Source: Streptomyces sp. 1222.5 (GTDB taxonomy: Bacteria > Actinomycetota > Actinomycetes > Streptomycetales > Streptomycetaceae). Taken from it: a DNA stretch of 64,000 nucleotides. Below are positions 34,389 through 42,943 of the stretch, piece by piece. The position numbers and the translations under genes are program-made. The stretch's first letter is position 1; each line of letters starts with the position of its first letter. The stretch covers positions 2,480,001 to 2,544,000 of the forward strand of contig NZ_FNSZ01000001.1 in assembly GCF_900105245.1 (NCBI RefSeq), written 5' to 3'. A model generated the notes under the pieces. It made no database searches. It was not told the origin of the DNA and saw only the letters and a program-made list of their open reading frames with translations.

Positions 34389-34826
34389 GCGGTTCGCTCC
34401 TCGCTGAATTTCAGGTGCCCCCTATTGGGCAAGGGGGCGGCTTCGGTCGCCGCACAGAGGGTACCGAGGCCTGGTAGAGCCGGTGTAACGCCACCCTCTT
34501 CGGAAACTCAGACTAGTCCAGGCTCGCATGCATGTTCGATCCCTCGATGGGGTGAAGTACACATCACGTTCCCTTGGAGGCATGAACCATTTAGGCTCCG
34601 GGCACGTCCTCATGAACAACCGGCAACCCAGCCGGGAGGACTGAGACACTAGACAGCGCGAACCCGTAAGCACCTAAGACACGCAATACGGCACATTCGC
34701 CGCCAACCGGCAGCAGACAGCCGCCCCGAAAGATTTTTTCGAGGAAAAGCCACGAGCGGGAACGTTTTCGGGCTGGTTGGATGTTGACCCTGGTACGACA
34801 GCTCGTCGAGCTAGAGAAGAGGCGAC
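34389..34826. other. Divergent region between parE and the DUF7455 gene
   Basis: About 440 bases with no gene. It carries the hairpin GCCCCCT/AGGGGGC (34417-34423 and 34432-34438) in the parE leader and a sigma-R-like promoter at 34758-34785 toward the DUF7455 gene. Confidence 0.6.
34758..34785 (+). promoter_or_regulatory. Possible ECF (sigma-R-like) promoter
   Basis: GGGAAC (34758-34763), 19 bases, then GTT (34783-34785) resembles the Streptomyces sigma-R consensus GGAAT-N18-GTT and lies 42 bases before the GTG of the Cys/His-rich DUF7455 gene. The spacing is one base longer than the optimum. Confidence 0.35.
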
Positions 34827-35057
34827 GTGACTACTGTTCTGACCCCCGCGAGCCCGTTGACGGCCGCCGATCGCTGCGACCGCTGCGGCGCCCAGGCATA
34901 CCTGCGCGTCGTCTTGCTCAGCGGCGGAGAACTGCTCTTCTGCGCCCACCACGGTCGCAAGTTCGAGCCGGAACTCAAGAAGATCGCCGCTGAGATACAG
35001 GACGAGACGGAGCGGCTGACCTCCGCTCCCGGCAACGCCGCCGAAGAAGAGCGCTGA
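34827..35057 (+). CDS. DUF7455 family small zinc-ribbon-like protein
   Basis: This 76-residue protein has 'ADRCDRCGAQAYLRVVLLSGGELLFCAHHGRKFEPELKK': a CxxC pair and a later C-H-H group that could bind one zinc. It belongs to a family conserved in actinomycetes (DUF7455), often next to hrdB. Function is unknown. GTG at 34827 follows AGAAGAGG. The C-terminus is an acidic helix. It stands alone between divergent parE and a convergent protease gene, with a strong bidirectional hairpin behind it. Confidence 0.85.
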   Translation: MTTVLTPASPLTAADRCDRCGAQAYLRVVLLSGGELLFCAHHGRKFEPELKKIAAEIQDETERLTSAPGNAAEEER

Positions 35058-35099
35058 ATCTCGCACACCCGACGAGCCAGCCCCGGCACAGGCCGGTGA

Positions 35100-35135
35100 A
35101 CGGGCGGTCGCTCCCCACCAGGAGCGACCGCCCGT
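35100..35135. terminator. Bidirectional terminator between DUF7455 and protease genes
   Basis: 15-base perfect arms (35100-35114 and 35121-35135) with loop CCACCA sit between two convergent genes, 43 bases after one stop and 23 bases after the other. Confidence 0.85.
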
Positions 35136-35157
35136 GCTCATACCCGTATGCAGGGCC

Positions 35158-36018
35158 TCAGGAGCCCGTGTGGGCCCCTCCCGGTCCGCCCGCGCGCAGC
35201 CGCAGCGCCCTGACGATCTCCGAGACGCGGGTGTAGACGCCGGGATTGCCCGGCCTCCCGCACCCGCTCCCCCAGGACACGAGCCCGATCAGCCGGCCTC
35301 CGGCCACCAGCGGGCCGCCGCTGTCGCCCTGGCAGGCGTCAGGGCCTCCGGTGGCCTCTCCGGCGCACAGCATGGTGCCGGCCCGGTAGGTGCCGTCGAA
35401 GCCGCCCGGATAGGCGCGGGCGCACTGATCGTCCGGCAGTACGCTCACCCGTGCGGCGTGGAGCCGGCGCGGATAGGCACCCCCGCCGGTCGTGTCCCCC
35501 CATCCGGAGACGAGGGCCCGTGTGCCCGGCGTGTACGCGGCGTCGCCCGGCCCCGCCATGGCGACGACCGCGCTCCGGGGCAGCGCCTCGGCGAGAGTGA
35601 GGACGGCGAAGTCTCCGGAGTTGGTCGAGGCCTGGTAACCGGGGTTCACCCAGACGTCCCGTACGGCGACCTCCTGGCCCTCCCCCGACAGCAGGTCCGT
35701 ACGACCCGCGATGACCCTGAGATCGCCCACCCGGTCGGGAGGGTCGCCGAGGACGTCCTCCGCCATGCAGTGGGCCGCGGTGACGACCATGGTCCGCGCG
35801 ATCGCGACACCGCCGCAGAACTGCCCCGCCCGCGTACCCCCGAATCGGTCACGGCTGGCCACCGCCACCGTCCACGGGGCCTGGGAGACATCAATCGGGA
35901 ACCCTCCGACCACCACGCTGTCGGCGGCGGCCGGGGCGGCGCCCACCAGGGGTATGGCGGCCATCGTGGCCGCCAGGGCCAGCGGCCGGATCAGTGCCCG
36001 GGCAACGAGACGACGCAT
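35158..36018 (-). CDS. Secreted trypsin-like serine protease (S1 family)
   Basis: The 286-residue precursor has a Sec signal peptide ending near residue 33 ('LVGAAPAAADS'), then directly a chymotrypsin fold beginning 'VVGGFPIDVSQAPWTVAV'. The catalytic triad is His in VTAAHC, Asp in 'NSGDFAVLTL' and Ser in 'DACQGDSGGPLV'. Asp at the specificity pocket start ('GPDACQGDS') suggests cleavage after Arg or Lys. There is almost no propeptide, so activation by cleavage before VVGG is expected. It lies between the DUF7455 gene (convergent) and hrdB (same strand). Confidence 0.93.
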   Translation of the reverse strand: MRRLVARALIRPLALAATMAAIPLVGAAPAAADSVVVGGFPIDVSQAPWTVAVASRDRFGGTRAGQFCGGVAIARTMVVTAAHCMAEDVLGDPPDRVGDLRVIAGRTDLLSGEGQEVAVRDVWVNPGYQASTNSGDFAVLTLAEALPRSAVVAMAGPGDAAYTPGTRALVSGWGDTTGGGAYPRRLHAARVSVLPDDQCARAYPGGFDGTYRAGTMLCAGEATGGPDACQGDSGGPLVAGGRLIGLVSWGSGCGRPGNPGVYTRVSEIVRALRLRAGGPGGAHTGS

Positions 36019-36110
36019 GCAGGCTCCTCACTCTGCGCTCCTACTGGACACCCAGAGTCATCCAGGGAGCCGTCGCGCGCAGCACGAGGCGCCCACCCGC
36101 GCAGCACGGC

Positions 36111-36144
36111 GAAGGCCCGGCTCCCATGAGGGAGCCGGGCCTTC
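36111..36144 (-). terminator. Terminator of hrdB
   Basis: 14-base perfect arms GAAGGCCCGGCTCC and GGAGCCGGGCCTTC with loop CATGAG lie 32 bases after the hrdB stop and separate it from the protease gene. Confidence 0.85.
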
Positions 36145-36175
36145 GCCGTCGTACGACCTGAACCAGTCGACCGGA

Positions 36176-37723
36176 CTAGTCGAGGTAGTCGCGCAGCACC
36201 TGCGAACGCGACGGGTGGCGCAGCTTCGACATCGTCTTGGACTCGATCTGCCGGATGCGCTCTCGCGTCACGCCGTAGACCTTGCCGATCTCGTCGAGGG
36301 TCTTCGGCTGACCGTCGGTGAGACCGAACCGCATGGAGACGACGCCGGCCTCGCGCTCGGACAGGGTGTCCAGAACGGAGTGCAGCTGCTCCTGCAAGAG
36401 CGTGAAGCTGACGGCATCGGCGGGGACGACGGCCTCGGAGTCCTCGATGAGGTCACCGAACTCGCTGTCGCCGTCCTCACCCAGGGGGGTGTGCAGCGAG
36501 ATGGGCTCGCGGCCGTACTTCTGGACCTCGATGACCTTTTCCGGGGTCATGTCGAGCTCCTTCGCCAGCTCCTCCGGGGTGGGCTCGCGGCCCAGGTCCT
36601 GGAGCATCTGGCGCTGCACGCGCGCGAGCTTGTTGATGACCTCGACCATGTGCACCGGGATACGGATGGTGCGGGCCTGGTCGGCCATGGCGCGGGTGAT
36701 CGCCTGACGGATCCACCAGGTGGCGTACGTGGAGAACTTGTAGCCCTTGGTGTAGTCGAACTTCTCGACCGCGCGGATCAGGCCGAGGTTGCCCTCCTGG
36801 ATGAGGTCCAGGAAGAGCATGCCGCGGCCGGTGTAGCGCTTGGCCAGCGAGACCACCAGACGGAGGTTGGCCTCCAGGAGGTGGTTCTTGGCGCGGCGGC
36901 CGTCCTCGGCGATGATCTCCAGCTCGCGCTTGAGCTTGGGGGCGAGCTTGTCGGCGTTGGCCAGCTTGTCCTCGGCGAACAGACCCGCCTCGATGCGCTT
37001 GGCCAGTTCCACCTCCTGCTCGGCGTTGAGCAGGGGGACCTTGCCGATCTGCTTCAGGTAGTCCTTGACCGGGTCGGCGGTGGCACCGGCCGCGGCGACC
37101 TGCTGGGCCGGAGCGTCGTCCTCGTCCTCGTCGGACAGGACGAAGCCCGCGTTCTCCGTGCCCTCGGGCTCGTCGGTAGCGGCCTTGGTGTCCTCGAGGA
37201 CCTCTTCCTCGAGGACCTCGCCGTCGTCCTTCTTGCCTGCCGTCGTCTTCTTCGCGGCCGTCTTCTTCGCGACGGTCTTCTTGGCGGCGGTCTTCTTGGT
37301 GGCCGTCGCCTTCTTGGCCGCGGCCTTCTTGGCGGGTGCGGCTTCCTCGTCGGGGTCGACGGCCGGCGGGTCCGCGGGCGTGGCGGGGGCAGCTGTGGCG
37401 GTGGCCTTCCTCGTGGTCACCGTCTTCGCCGCGACCGTCTTGGTGGCGGTGCGCTTCGCCGGGCTCTTCGCTGCGACGCTCTTTCGGGTGCGCTTGGGCT
37501 CTGCGGCACTGACCATCAGCGTCACACCCTCTTCCTCAAGAATCTGGTTGAGGCTGCGCAGTACGTTCTTCCACTGAGTGGCCGGAATCTGGTCAGCTTC
37601 GAAGGCCCGACGCACATCGTCGCCGGCGATCTGCCCCTCAGCCTTTCCCCGCTCAATGAGCGCCATGACAGAGACGGACTCGGCGATCTCCGGCGGGAGC
37701 GTACGGGATGTGCTGGCCGACAC
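36176..37723 (-). CDS. hrdB: Principal RNA polymerase sigma factor HrdB
   Basis: The 515-residue protein is the essential housekeeping sigma-70 of Streptomyces. Region 1.1 is followed by a long Lys/Ala-rich repeat segment (about residues 75-170, repeated KKTAAKK units) and an acidic stretch. Then come region 1.2 ('[29 protein letters not shown]'), region 2 ('[35 protein letters not shown]'), region 3 and region 4 ('[51 protein letters not shown]'). Regions 2-4 look identical to S. coelicolor HrdB from memory; the Lys/Ala repeat differs. GTG at 37723 follows AGAGG with 7 bases spacing. Confidence 0.98.
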   Translation of the reverse strand: MSASTSRTLPPEIAESVSVMALIERGKAEGQIAGDDVRRAFEADQIPATQWKNVLRSLNQILEEEGVTLMVSAAEPKRTRKSVAAKSPAKRTATKTVAAKTVTTRKATATAAPATPADPPAVDPDEEAAPAKKAAAKKATATKKTAAKKTVAKKTAAKKTTAGKKDDGEVLEEEVLEDTKAATDEPEGTENAGFVLSDEDEDDAPAQQVAAAGATADPVKDYLKQIGKVPLLNAEQEVELAKRIEAGLFAEDKLANADKLAPKLKRELEIIAEDGRRAKNHLLEANLRLVVSLAKRYTGRGMLFLDLIQEGNLGLIRAVEKFDYTKGYKFSTYATWWIRQAITRAMADQARTIRIPVHMVEVINKLARVQRQMLQDLGREPTPEELAKELDMTPEKVIEVQKYGREPISLHTPLGEDGDSEFGDLIEDSEAVVPADAVSFTLLQEQLHSVLDTLSEREAGVVSMRFGLTDGQPKTLDEIGKVYGVTRERIRQIESKTMSKLRHPSRSQVLRDYLD

Positions 37724-37886
37724 GAACAACCTCTCGGAACGTTGGAAAACGGCTTCCGGCCCCGTCCACTGCGGACGGGAGCCGACCACCGGCCTGGGGA
37801 TGGGCCGACGGCGCGGGCGGGGGCCGGGAAGATGCACAGCGCCTGTCATGGCGTCCGTATTCCCTCCGCGGCTGTCACCTCTTAGG

Positions 37887-37913
37887 TCATCGCGCTGTTT
37901 CCACGAGCGTTAC
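37887..37913 (-). promoter_or_regulatory. Candidate ECF-type promoter of hrdB
   Basis: On the minus strand GTAAC (37913-37909), 16 bases, then CGATGA (37892-37887) is shaped like an ECF-sigma promoter. It would start transcription about 155 bases before the hrdB GTG. In Streptomyces hrdB is known to depend mostly on the ECF sigma ShbA; whether this is that promoter is inference. Confidence 0.4.
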
Positions 37914-38078
37914 GCCCAATCTTCGTGGCCCGAGTCACACCCCGTAAGCGGTCAAAAACGGTCAGATAATGACATATGGATCATCCCCGGCTTCGTTCCC
38001 GGTTGTCCTCACCACCATGGTGCGCCTTCAGGAACGCGACCCTCGCGTCACCGGACAGCGCTGGACCCCGCCGGATCC

Positions 38079-38122
38079 CGCCGGACCCCACCGGCTCCAG
38101 AAGGATCCGGTGGGGTCCGGCG
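38079..38122 (-). terminator. Hairpin downstream of whiH
   Basis: 16-base perfect arms (38079-38094 and 38107-38122) enclose a 12-base loop, about 100 bases past the whiH stop on the minus strand. Confidence 0.65.
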
Positions 38123-38222
38123 ACGGCGGAGACCAGGGCTCCCGGGTCGCGCGGACCGACCCGGCGCGCCACGAGGACCGCGACGGCGCCGCACACCCGC
38201 GGCCGCACCGACTCGACGCGGA

Positions 38223-39110
38223 TCAGTGCTCGCGCGGTGCGGGAACGACGCGCTCCACCTCGGGGTGGGTCGTCAGCAACTGACGCATGGCAGCCTCCGC
38301 CGCCGCACCGTCGGCGGTTCCGAGGGCGTCGACGATCCGCGCGTGCTGCGCGAGGGACGCCTCGTTCGGGCGGTCACAGCCCGTGACCGGGCCGCCGGAG
38401 ACCTGGAGGGCCGCCGAGACGATGCCGGACAGGTGCTCCAGCATGCGGTTGCCGGCGATCTGGATGAGGAGTCCGTGGAACTCGTTGTCGGCGCGCGAGT
38501 AGGTCAGCGCGTCGCCCTGCGCCATGGCGTGACTCATGATCTCGACCATGTCGCAGAGGCGCTGCTGCACCTCCTCGCGCCCGTGGCCCGCGGCGAGGCG
38601 CGCCGCCAGCGGCTCGATCGTCCAGCGCAGTTCGCTCAGCTCCCGGCGCTGGTCGTCGCGCTGCGGCCCGAAGGCCCGCCACTCGATGATGTCCGGGTCG
38701 AGGAGGTTCCAGTCGCTGACGGGACGCACGCGCGTGCCGACATTGGGCCGGGCACTGACCAGCCCCTTGGCCTCGAGGACACGGAGCGACTCACGGACGA
38801 CGGTGCGGGAGACCTCGAAGCGCTGGCCGATCTCCTCGGGCACCAGCGGGCGGTCCGCGCCCAGGTCACCGGAGACGATCATCTGTCCCAGCTGCTGAAC
38901 GAGTTGGCCGTGGAGCCCGCGGCCACGGCTGCCGGCGGCCCGCCGGCCGACGCGGCCCAGATCCGGATCCGTGCCCTCCCAGGAGGGCGCGCCGACGCGA
39001 TCGGTCACCGGCGCGTCGGTGTACGGGTAGCGGTCGAGATCGCCCGGGCCTGCCAGACCTGAGTCGGCGTTGCGGGCGGCGGTCATCATGGTGTGCGCAA
39101 GGGTACTCAC
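38223..39110 (-). CDS. whiH: Sporulation transcription factor WhiH (GntR/FadR family)
   Basis: The 295-residue regulator starts with a Streptomyces-specific N-terminus ('STLAHTMMTAARNADSGLAG'). A winged helix follows ('LVPEEIGQRFEVSRTVVRESLRVLEAKGLVSARPNVGTRV') and an FCD domain ('IEPLAARLAAGHG', 'FHGLLIQIAGNRML', 'QHARIVDAL'). The match to S. coelicolor WhiH and the position next to hrdB make the identity firm. WhiH acts after aerial growth and is needed for sporulation septation. GTG at 39110 follows AAAGGA with 5 bases spacing. A CCGATAA element at 39203-39209 suggests control by sigma-WhiG. Confidence 0.95.
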   Translation of the reverse strand: MSTLAHTMMTAARNADSGLAGPGDLDRYPYTDAPVTDRVGAPSWEGTDPDLGRVGRRAAGSRGRGLHGQLVQQLGQMIVSGDLGADRPLVPEEIGQRFEVSRTVVRESLRVLEAKGLVSARPNVGTRVRPVSDWNLLDPDIIEWRAFGPQRDDQRRELSELRWTIEPLAARLAAGHGREEVQQRLCDMVEIMSHAMAQGDALTYSRADNEFHGLLIQIAGNRMLEHLSGIVSAALQVSGGPVTGCDRPNEASLAQHARIVDALGTADGAAAEAAMRQLLTTHPEVERVVPAPREH

Positions 39111-39202
39111 GGATCCTTTGTCGGCGTCGTCTCCAACTCCCTTGAGGTCTTTGGTGAAAAGCACACGAAAGGGTGATCGCTCACCCCGTCGCAATTGACG
39201 CC

Positions 39203-39209
39203 TTATCGG
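39203..39209 (-). promoter_or_regulatory. Candidate sigma-WhiG -10 element of whiH
   Basis: CCGATAA on the minus strand matches the core of the sigma-WhiG -10 consensus GCCGATAA and lies 93 bases before the whiH start. The TAAA-type -35 at 15-16 bases is not clean here. Dependence of whiH on sigma-WhiG is known in S. coelicolor. Confidence 0.5.
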
Positions 39210-39272
39210 AAAGAAATGGGCTTTCGGTGAGGAGTTGTGCGCACATAGGGTCCTGAAACGCACGGGCGATCG

Positions 39273-41924
39273 TCATCGGACCCTGGTGCGCAGCGCGGTA
39301 CGCAGATACGCGCAGAGCAGTGCCGCCAGCGACAACATCAGTGCTCCGCCCATCGGTTGAGCGAACATCCGCAGAGCGGCGACCAGGTAGCGCTCTCCTC
39401 CGAAGGGCCACTGCAAGAGCAGAAGTTCACGCATCCGCATCGGTAGCCCGGCCGCCATCCGCGCACCCGAGCCCTGGAGCGCCCTGTGCACGAGCGGTAC
39501 GAGGAGGACGGGTACGGCGAGCACGGCGGCCAGACCGGCCGAGGTGGAGCGGAACACACCGGCCGCCAGCACACCGGCCCACGCGCAGCCGAGGACGAGC
39601 GTGAACCAACTCGCGGTCAGGGAGAGCCAGTCCGCGGGAACTTGTGCCAGCTCCCGTCCGTAGAGGAGATAGAGCACTTCGGCGTTGCAGCCCACCGTGA
39701 TGAAGGCCAGCAGCAGTGCGGTGGCTCCGGAGACGAGCAGTTTCGCGGTGAGCAGCCCCAGCCGGCGGGGCACGGTGCCGCGGTCCGCCGCCAGGGCGGG
39801 GTGGCGGAACTCGTCCCCGAAGGCCAGCGCGCCGAGCAGGCCCGCCGCGAGCGCCGCGGGCGGCAGTGGCAGCTCTCGCGGCCACGCGGCGAACAGCCGC
39901 TCCTGCGGTGTGTGCCCGATCCGGGCCAGCACGACGGCGGTCAGCACGGACACCACCAGCGCGGCACCGCAGGTGAGGAAGCCGGTGCCGATTCCACTGG
40001 ACCGCCGGATCTCGTAGCGAAGGGGGCGGAGGGGGGCGGGGGCGGGGCGGACGGAGATCGGGGGCGGGAGGGGGGAGAGTGGGTCGGGTGCGCAGTCACC
40101 GTCTGCCGGTGAAGTGCTTGCAGGCTGCGGTTTCGTTGTGACGGGATTCCTGGCGCCGGGCAGGCGGCGAGTACGGGAGGCGGGGATGCTCGCCGACTTA
40201 CCGCTCCGGTTGCCGGTCTTCGCCGCCTCCCCCTTCGTCGCCTCTTCGGGCATCGAGGTCGGAGAGTCGTCCGCGCTCGACCCGTTCGTCGCCTCGGACG
40301 ACCGCCGGGTTACGACTTCGCTGACCACCTTGGTCGGGATCGCTGGCCGGCCGGCCGCGGTGGCTTCGTGCCCGGTCTTCGGCTGCCGCTCCCTCGAGGT
40401 GGAGCCCTGCCGTGCGGCGCCCTGAGCCGTTGCCGCGCTGTCCGGCGCCGGGGCACCCTCTTCCGACGCGGGCACGCCGAACGCGGGGGCGCCCGTCGGC
40501 GAGCCGGACTCCGCCGACCGCCATTCCGTCACCGGCAGGTGGAGCTCGACGGTGCTCGGCTCGGAGTTCAACAGGTCGCGTTCCGCGGTGACGGGCCCGG
40601 AGGCCGACTGAGCGCGTCCCGTGCGGCTCGGCTCGACCGCCGACGGGCCTCGCTCCGCGGAGCCACGCTCGGGCGTGTGCCGGCCGGACTCCGCCGTCGG
40701 CCACCGCACCGTCGGCAAGTCGGACTGGGTGCGCTCCCGATCCCCGGTAGGCGTCTCGTCCCCTGCGGTTCGCCGTCGCTCCCCCGCCGCGACGGCGGAC
40801 TCGGTGTCGGCGGCGGTTTCCGGTGTGTCAAGGCTCGACCCGATTCGGTCCTGCTCTGCCACCGGAGTGTCCGCCGTACCTTGCTTGCGCTGCACCGACG
40901 GCGAGGCTGCCGCCGCTCGTTCGGCTGGGCCGCTGGTGCGGGTGGTTGACTTCCGACCCTCCGGTGAGGAGTCCGGCCCCGCGATGTCCCGCTGTGCCGG
41001 TCGCGTCCCGGTCGGGGGCGCCGCCTCACTCCCGTCGGATTCGGCGCCAGGTCCCATGTCACCGACCTCGTCCGCCAGTTGATGGACAAGGATGCCGTGG
41101 CGGAAGGCGGTCTCGCCGACGTCGGCCGTCGTGCTGCCGTACACCGAAAGACGGTTGCCACCCTCCCGTACGACTTCCACGGACCGGCGGGCGGTACGGG
41201 CCTCCTTGGCGAGGAGAGCCGCGAGGCGCGCCGCGTGGGGGCTGCGGACGGCCACGCGGGGACGCAGCCGGGTCCGGGCGAACGCACGGGCTTCCTGGTC
41301 GGCGACAAGCCTGCCGCCTTCCAGAGTGACGACCCGGTCCGCCGTGCGCGCGGCCTCCTTGGGGTCACTGGTGGTGAGGAGCACGGTGCCGCCCTGCCGG
41401 GCGTGGGCCCGGAGCATGCCGTGCAACCATTGCGCCTCACGGACGGAGAGGCCGTCGGTGGGAGCGTCCAGGACGAGCGTGTGCGGGTCGGGCAGCAGGG
41501 CGCAGGCCAGGCCGAGTCTGCGGTCCATGCCCTGTGACAGGGTGCCGAGGCGTTCCTCGCGAAGGCTGACGAGACCGACCACTTCCAGGACGTCGTCGGC
41601 GCGCCGTGCGGGAAGTCCCGACGCCGCGCACAGCATGCGCAGATGGCCACGGACCGAGCGGGCCGGATGCCCGGGCACGTCCCCGAGCAGCACGCCGACC
41701 TCACGTGAGGGGTGGGCGATCCGGTGCAGGGGCCGTCCCTTGAAGTAGGTGATGCCACGGCCGCCTTGAAGCTCGAGCATCAGCCTCAGCGCCGTCGTCT
41801 TACCCGCGCCGGGGCCGCCGAGGAGCACGGTGACGTGGCCGGCGCGCGCCTCGAAGGAGACGTCGTCGACGGCGGGCGGGTGCGCCTTGCGGGGGTTGCT
41901 GGTAAGTCCGAAGGCCTGGATCAC
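39273..41924 (-). CDS. ABC transporter fusion: ATPase, long disordered linker, membrane domain
   Basis: This single 883-residue frame has an N-terminal ABC ATPase (residues 1-220) with Walker A GGPGAGKTT (36-44) and signature LSQGM (129-133). The Walker B segment reads TLVLDAPTDGL, that is Ala154 where nearly all ABC ATPases have the catalytic Glu. A linker of about 350 residues, rich in Ser, Thr, Glu, Arg and Pro, joins it to a C-terminal ABC-2-like membrane domain with about six helices. A GTG at 41924 may be leaderless (TATCTT lies 9 bases upstream); a TTG at 41933 is the alternative. The gene lies upstream of whiH on the same strand. The substrate is unknown. Confidence 0.82.
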   Translation of the reverse strand: MIQAFGLTSNPRKAHPPAVDDVSFEARAGHVTVLLGGPGAGKTTALRLMLELQGGRGITYFKGRPLHRIAHPSREVGVLLGDVPGHPARSVRGHLRMLCAASGLPARRADDVLEVVGLVSLREERLGTLSQGMDRRLGLACALLPDPHTLVLDAPTDGLSVREAQWLHGMLRAHARQGGTVLLTTSDPKEAARTADRVVTLEGGRLVADQEARAFARTRLRPRVAVRSPHAARLAALLAKEARTARRSVEVVREGGNRLSVYGSTTADVGETAFRHGILVHQLADEVGDMGPGAESDGSEAAPPTGTRPAQRDIAGPDSSPEGRKSTTRTSGPAERAAAASPSVQRKQGTADTPVAEQDRIGSSLDTPETAADTESAVAAGERRRTAGDETPTGDRERTQSDLPTVRWPTAESGRHTPERGSAERGPSAVEPSRTGRAQSASGPVTAERDLLNSEPSTVELHLPVTEWRSAESGSPTGAPAFGVPASEEGAPAPDSAATAQGAARQGSTSRERQPKTGHEATAAGRPAIPTKVVSEVVTRRSSEATNGSSADDSPTSMPEEATKGEAAKTGNRSGKSASIPASRTRRLPGARNPVTTKPQPASTSPADGDCAPDPLSPLPPPISVRPAPAPLRPLRYEIRRSSGIGTGFLTCGAALVVSVLTAVVLARIGHTPQERLFAAWPRELPLPPAALAAGLLGALAFGDEFRHPALAADRGTVPRRLGLLTAKLLVSGATALLLAFITVGCNAEVLYLLYGRELAQVPADWLSLTASWFTLVLGCAWAGVLAAGVFRSTSAGLAAVLAVPVLLVPLVHRALQGSGARMAAGLPMRMRELLLLQWPFGGERYLVAALRMFAQPMGGALMLSLAALLCAYLRTALRTRVR

Positions 41925-42088
41925 CTGCAGCAAGATAGCGTGCTATGTCCGCTTTTTTGGTGTATAGCGCGGTTTGAAGCCGAGTGCCGTGCCGATCAAC
42001 CCGTTCGTGTCCGCCGTTCGACGGAACCAGGCACCCTCACGCGAGGGATCTGCCCAGCGGCGCCCGAGTGACCACGCCACCGTCCGCC

Positions 42089-42847
42089 TCAGACCTCGGG
42101 CCGCAGCATCGGCGGGTTGAGCAGGGTGGCTCCGCCGGCGCGGAAGAGCTGCGCCGGGCGGCCGCCCTGGCGGGTGGTCGTACCTCCCGTGGGAACCAGG
42201 AAGCCAGGGGTGCCGGTGACCTTGCGGTGGAAGTTGCGCGGGTCGAGGGCCACACCCCAGACCGCCTCGTACACCCGGCGCAGCTCTCCGACGGTGAATT
42301 CGGGCGGGCAGAACGCCGTGGCCAGCGACGAGTACTCGATCTTGGACCTGGCCCGCTCCACCCCGTCGGCGAGGATCTGGTGATGGTCGAACGCGAGCGG
42401 CGCCACCGGCTCTCCGTCGCGGCCGTAACCGCCCTGCTGCAGCAGTTCCTCGACGGGTGCCCAGCGCGCGTTGCTGGCGTCTCCACCCGCGCGCGGCGCC
42501 GGCAGGTCGGGCGCGAGTGCGAGGTGCGCGACACTGACCACCCGCATGCGCGGGTCCCGCTTGGGGTCGCCGTAGGTGGCGAGCTGTTCGAGGTGGGCTC
42601 CGTTGTCCTGGGCCGGGACGGAGGGATCGTGTGCGTGCAGCCCGGTCTCCTCGGCCAGCTCGCGCGCCGCCGCCTGGGAGAGGTTCTCGTCGTCCCGTAC
42701 GAAGCCGCCGGGCAGCGCCCAGCGCCCCTGGAAGGGGGGCTCGCCCCTGCGTACCGCCAGCGCGCACAGGGCATGGCGGCGCACGGTCAGCACGACCAGG
42801 TCCACGGTGACGGCGAAGGGCGGAAACGCTGACGGGTCGTAGGGCAT
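42089..42847 (-). CDS. Nudix hydrolase with NrtR-like C-terminal winged helix
   Basis: The 252-residue protein has a Nudix domain with an intact Nudix box (G-x5-E-x7-REL-x-EE-x-GL, about residues 48-70). A C-terminal part ('FTVGELRRVYEAVWGVALDPRNFHRKVTGTPGF') resembles the winged helix of NrtR regulators, which sense ADP-ribose and repress NAD salvage genes. The intact box leaves open catalysis on ADP-ribose or an NDP-sugar. No nad genes are adjacent, so the role as a regulator is inference. ATG at 42847 has no strong ribosome binding site. Confidence 0.85.
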   Translation of the reverse strand: MPYDPSAFPPFAVTVDLVVLTVRRHALCALAVRRGEPPFQGRWALPGGFVRDDENLSQAAARELAEETGLHAHDPSVPAQDNGAHLEQLATYGDPKRDPRMRVVSVAHLALAPDLPAPRAGGDASNARWAPVEELLQQGGYGRDGEPVAPLAFDHHQILADGVERARSKIEYSSLATAFCPPEFTVGELRRVYEAVWGVALDPRNFHRKVTGTPGFLVPTGGTTTRQGGRPAQLFRAGGATLLNPPMLRPEV

Positions 42848-42943
42848 GCGGCGATCATAGTCGTCTGCCTGACGATAAACACTCCCTTCCTGGGCTGCGT
42901 CACTGGTGGGTCCGCTTCGTTCCGTTATCCGTTCCTCTCCTTC

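Larger units (their letters stand above)
37724..38222. other. hrdB leader/promoter and whiH 3' region
   Basis: About 500 bases without a gene. The lower part is the hrdB leader with the candidate ECF promoter, and the upper part holds the hairpin at 38079-38122 that probably ends whiH. Confidence 0.6.

Noticed and set aside
37190..37500. Repeat-like tract rich in GTCTTCTTGGCGGC units
   Set aside because: It encodes the Lys/Ala-rich KKTAAKK segment of HrdB, not a CRISPR array or a non-coding repeat.
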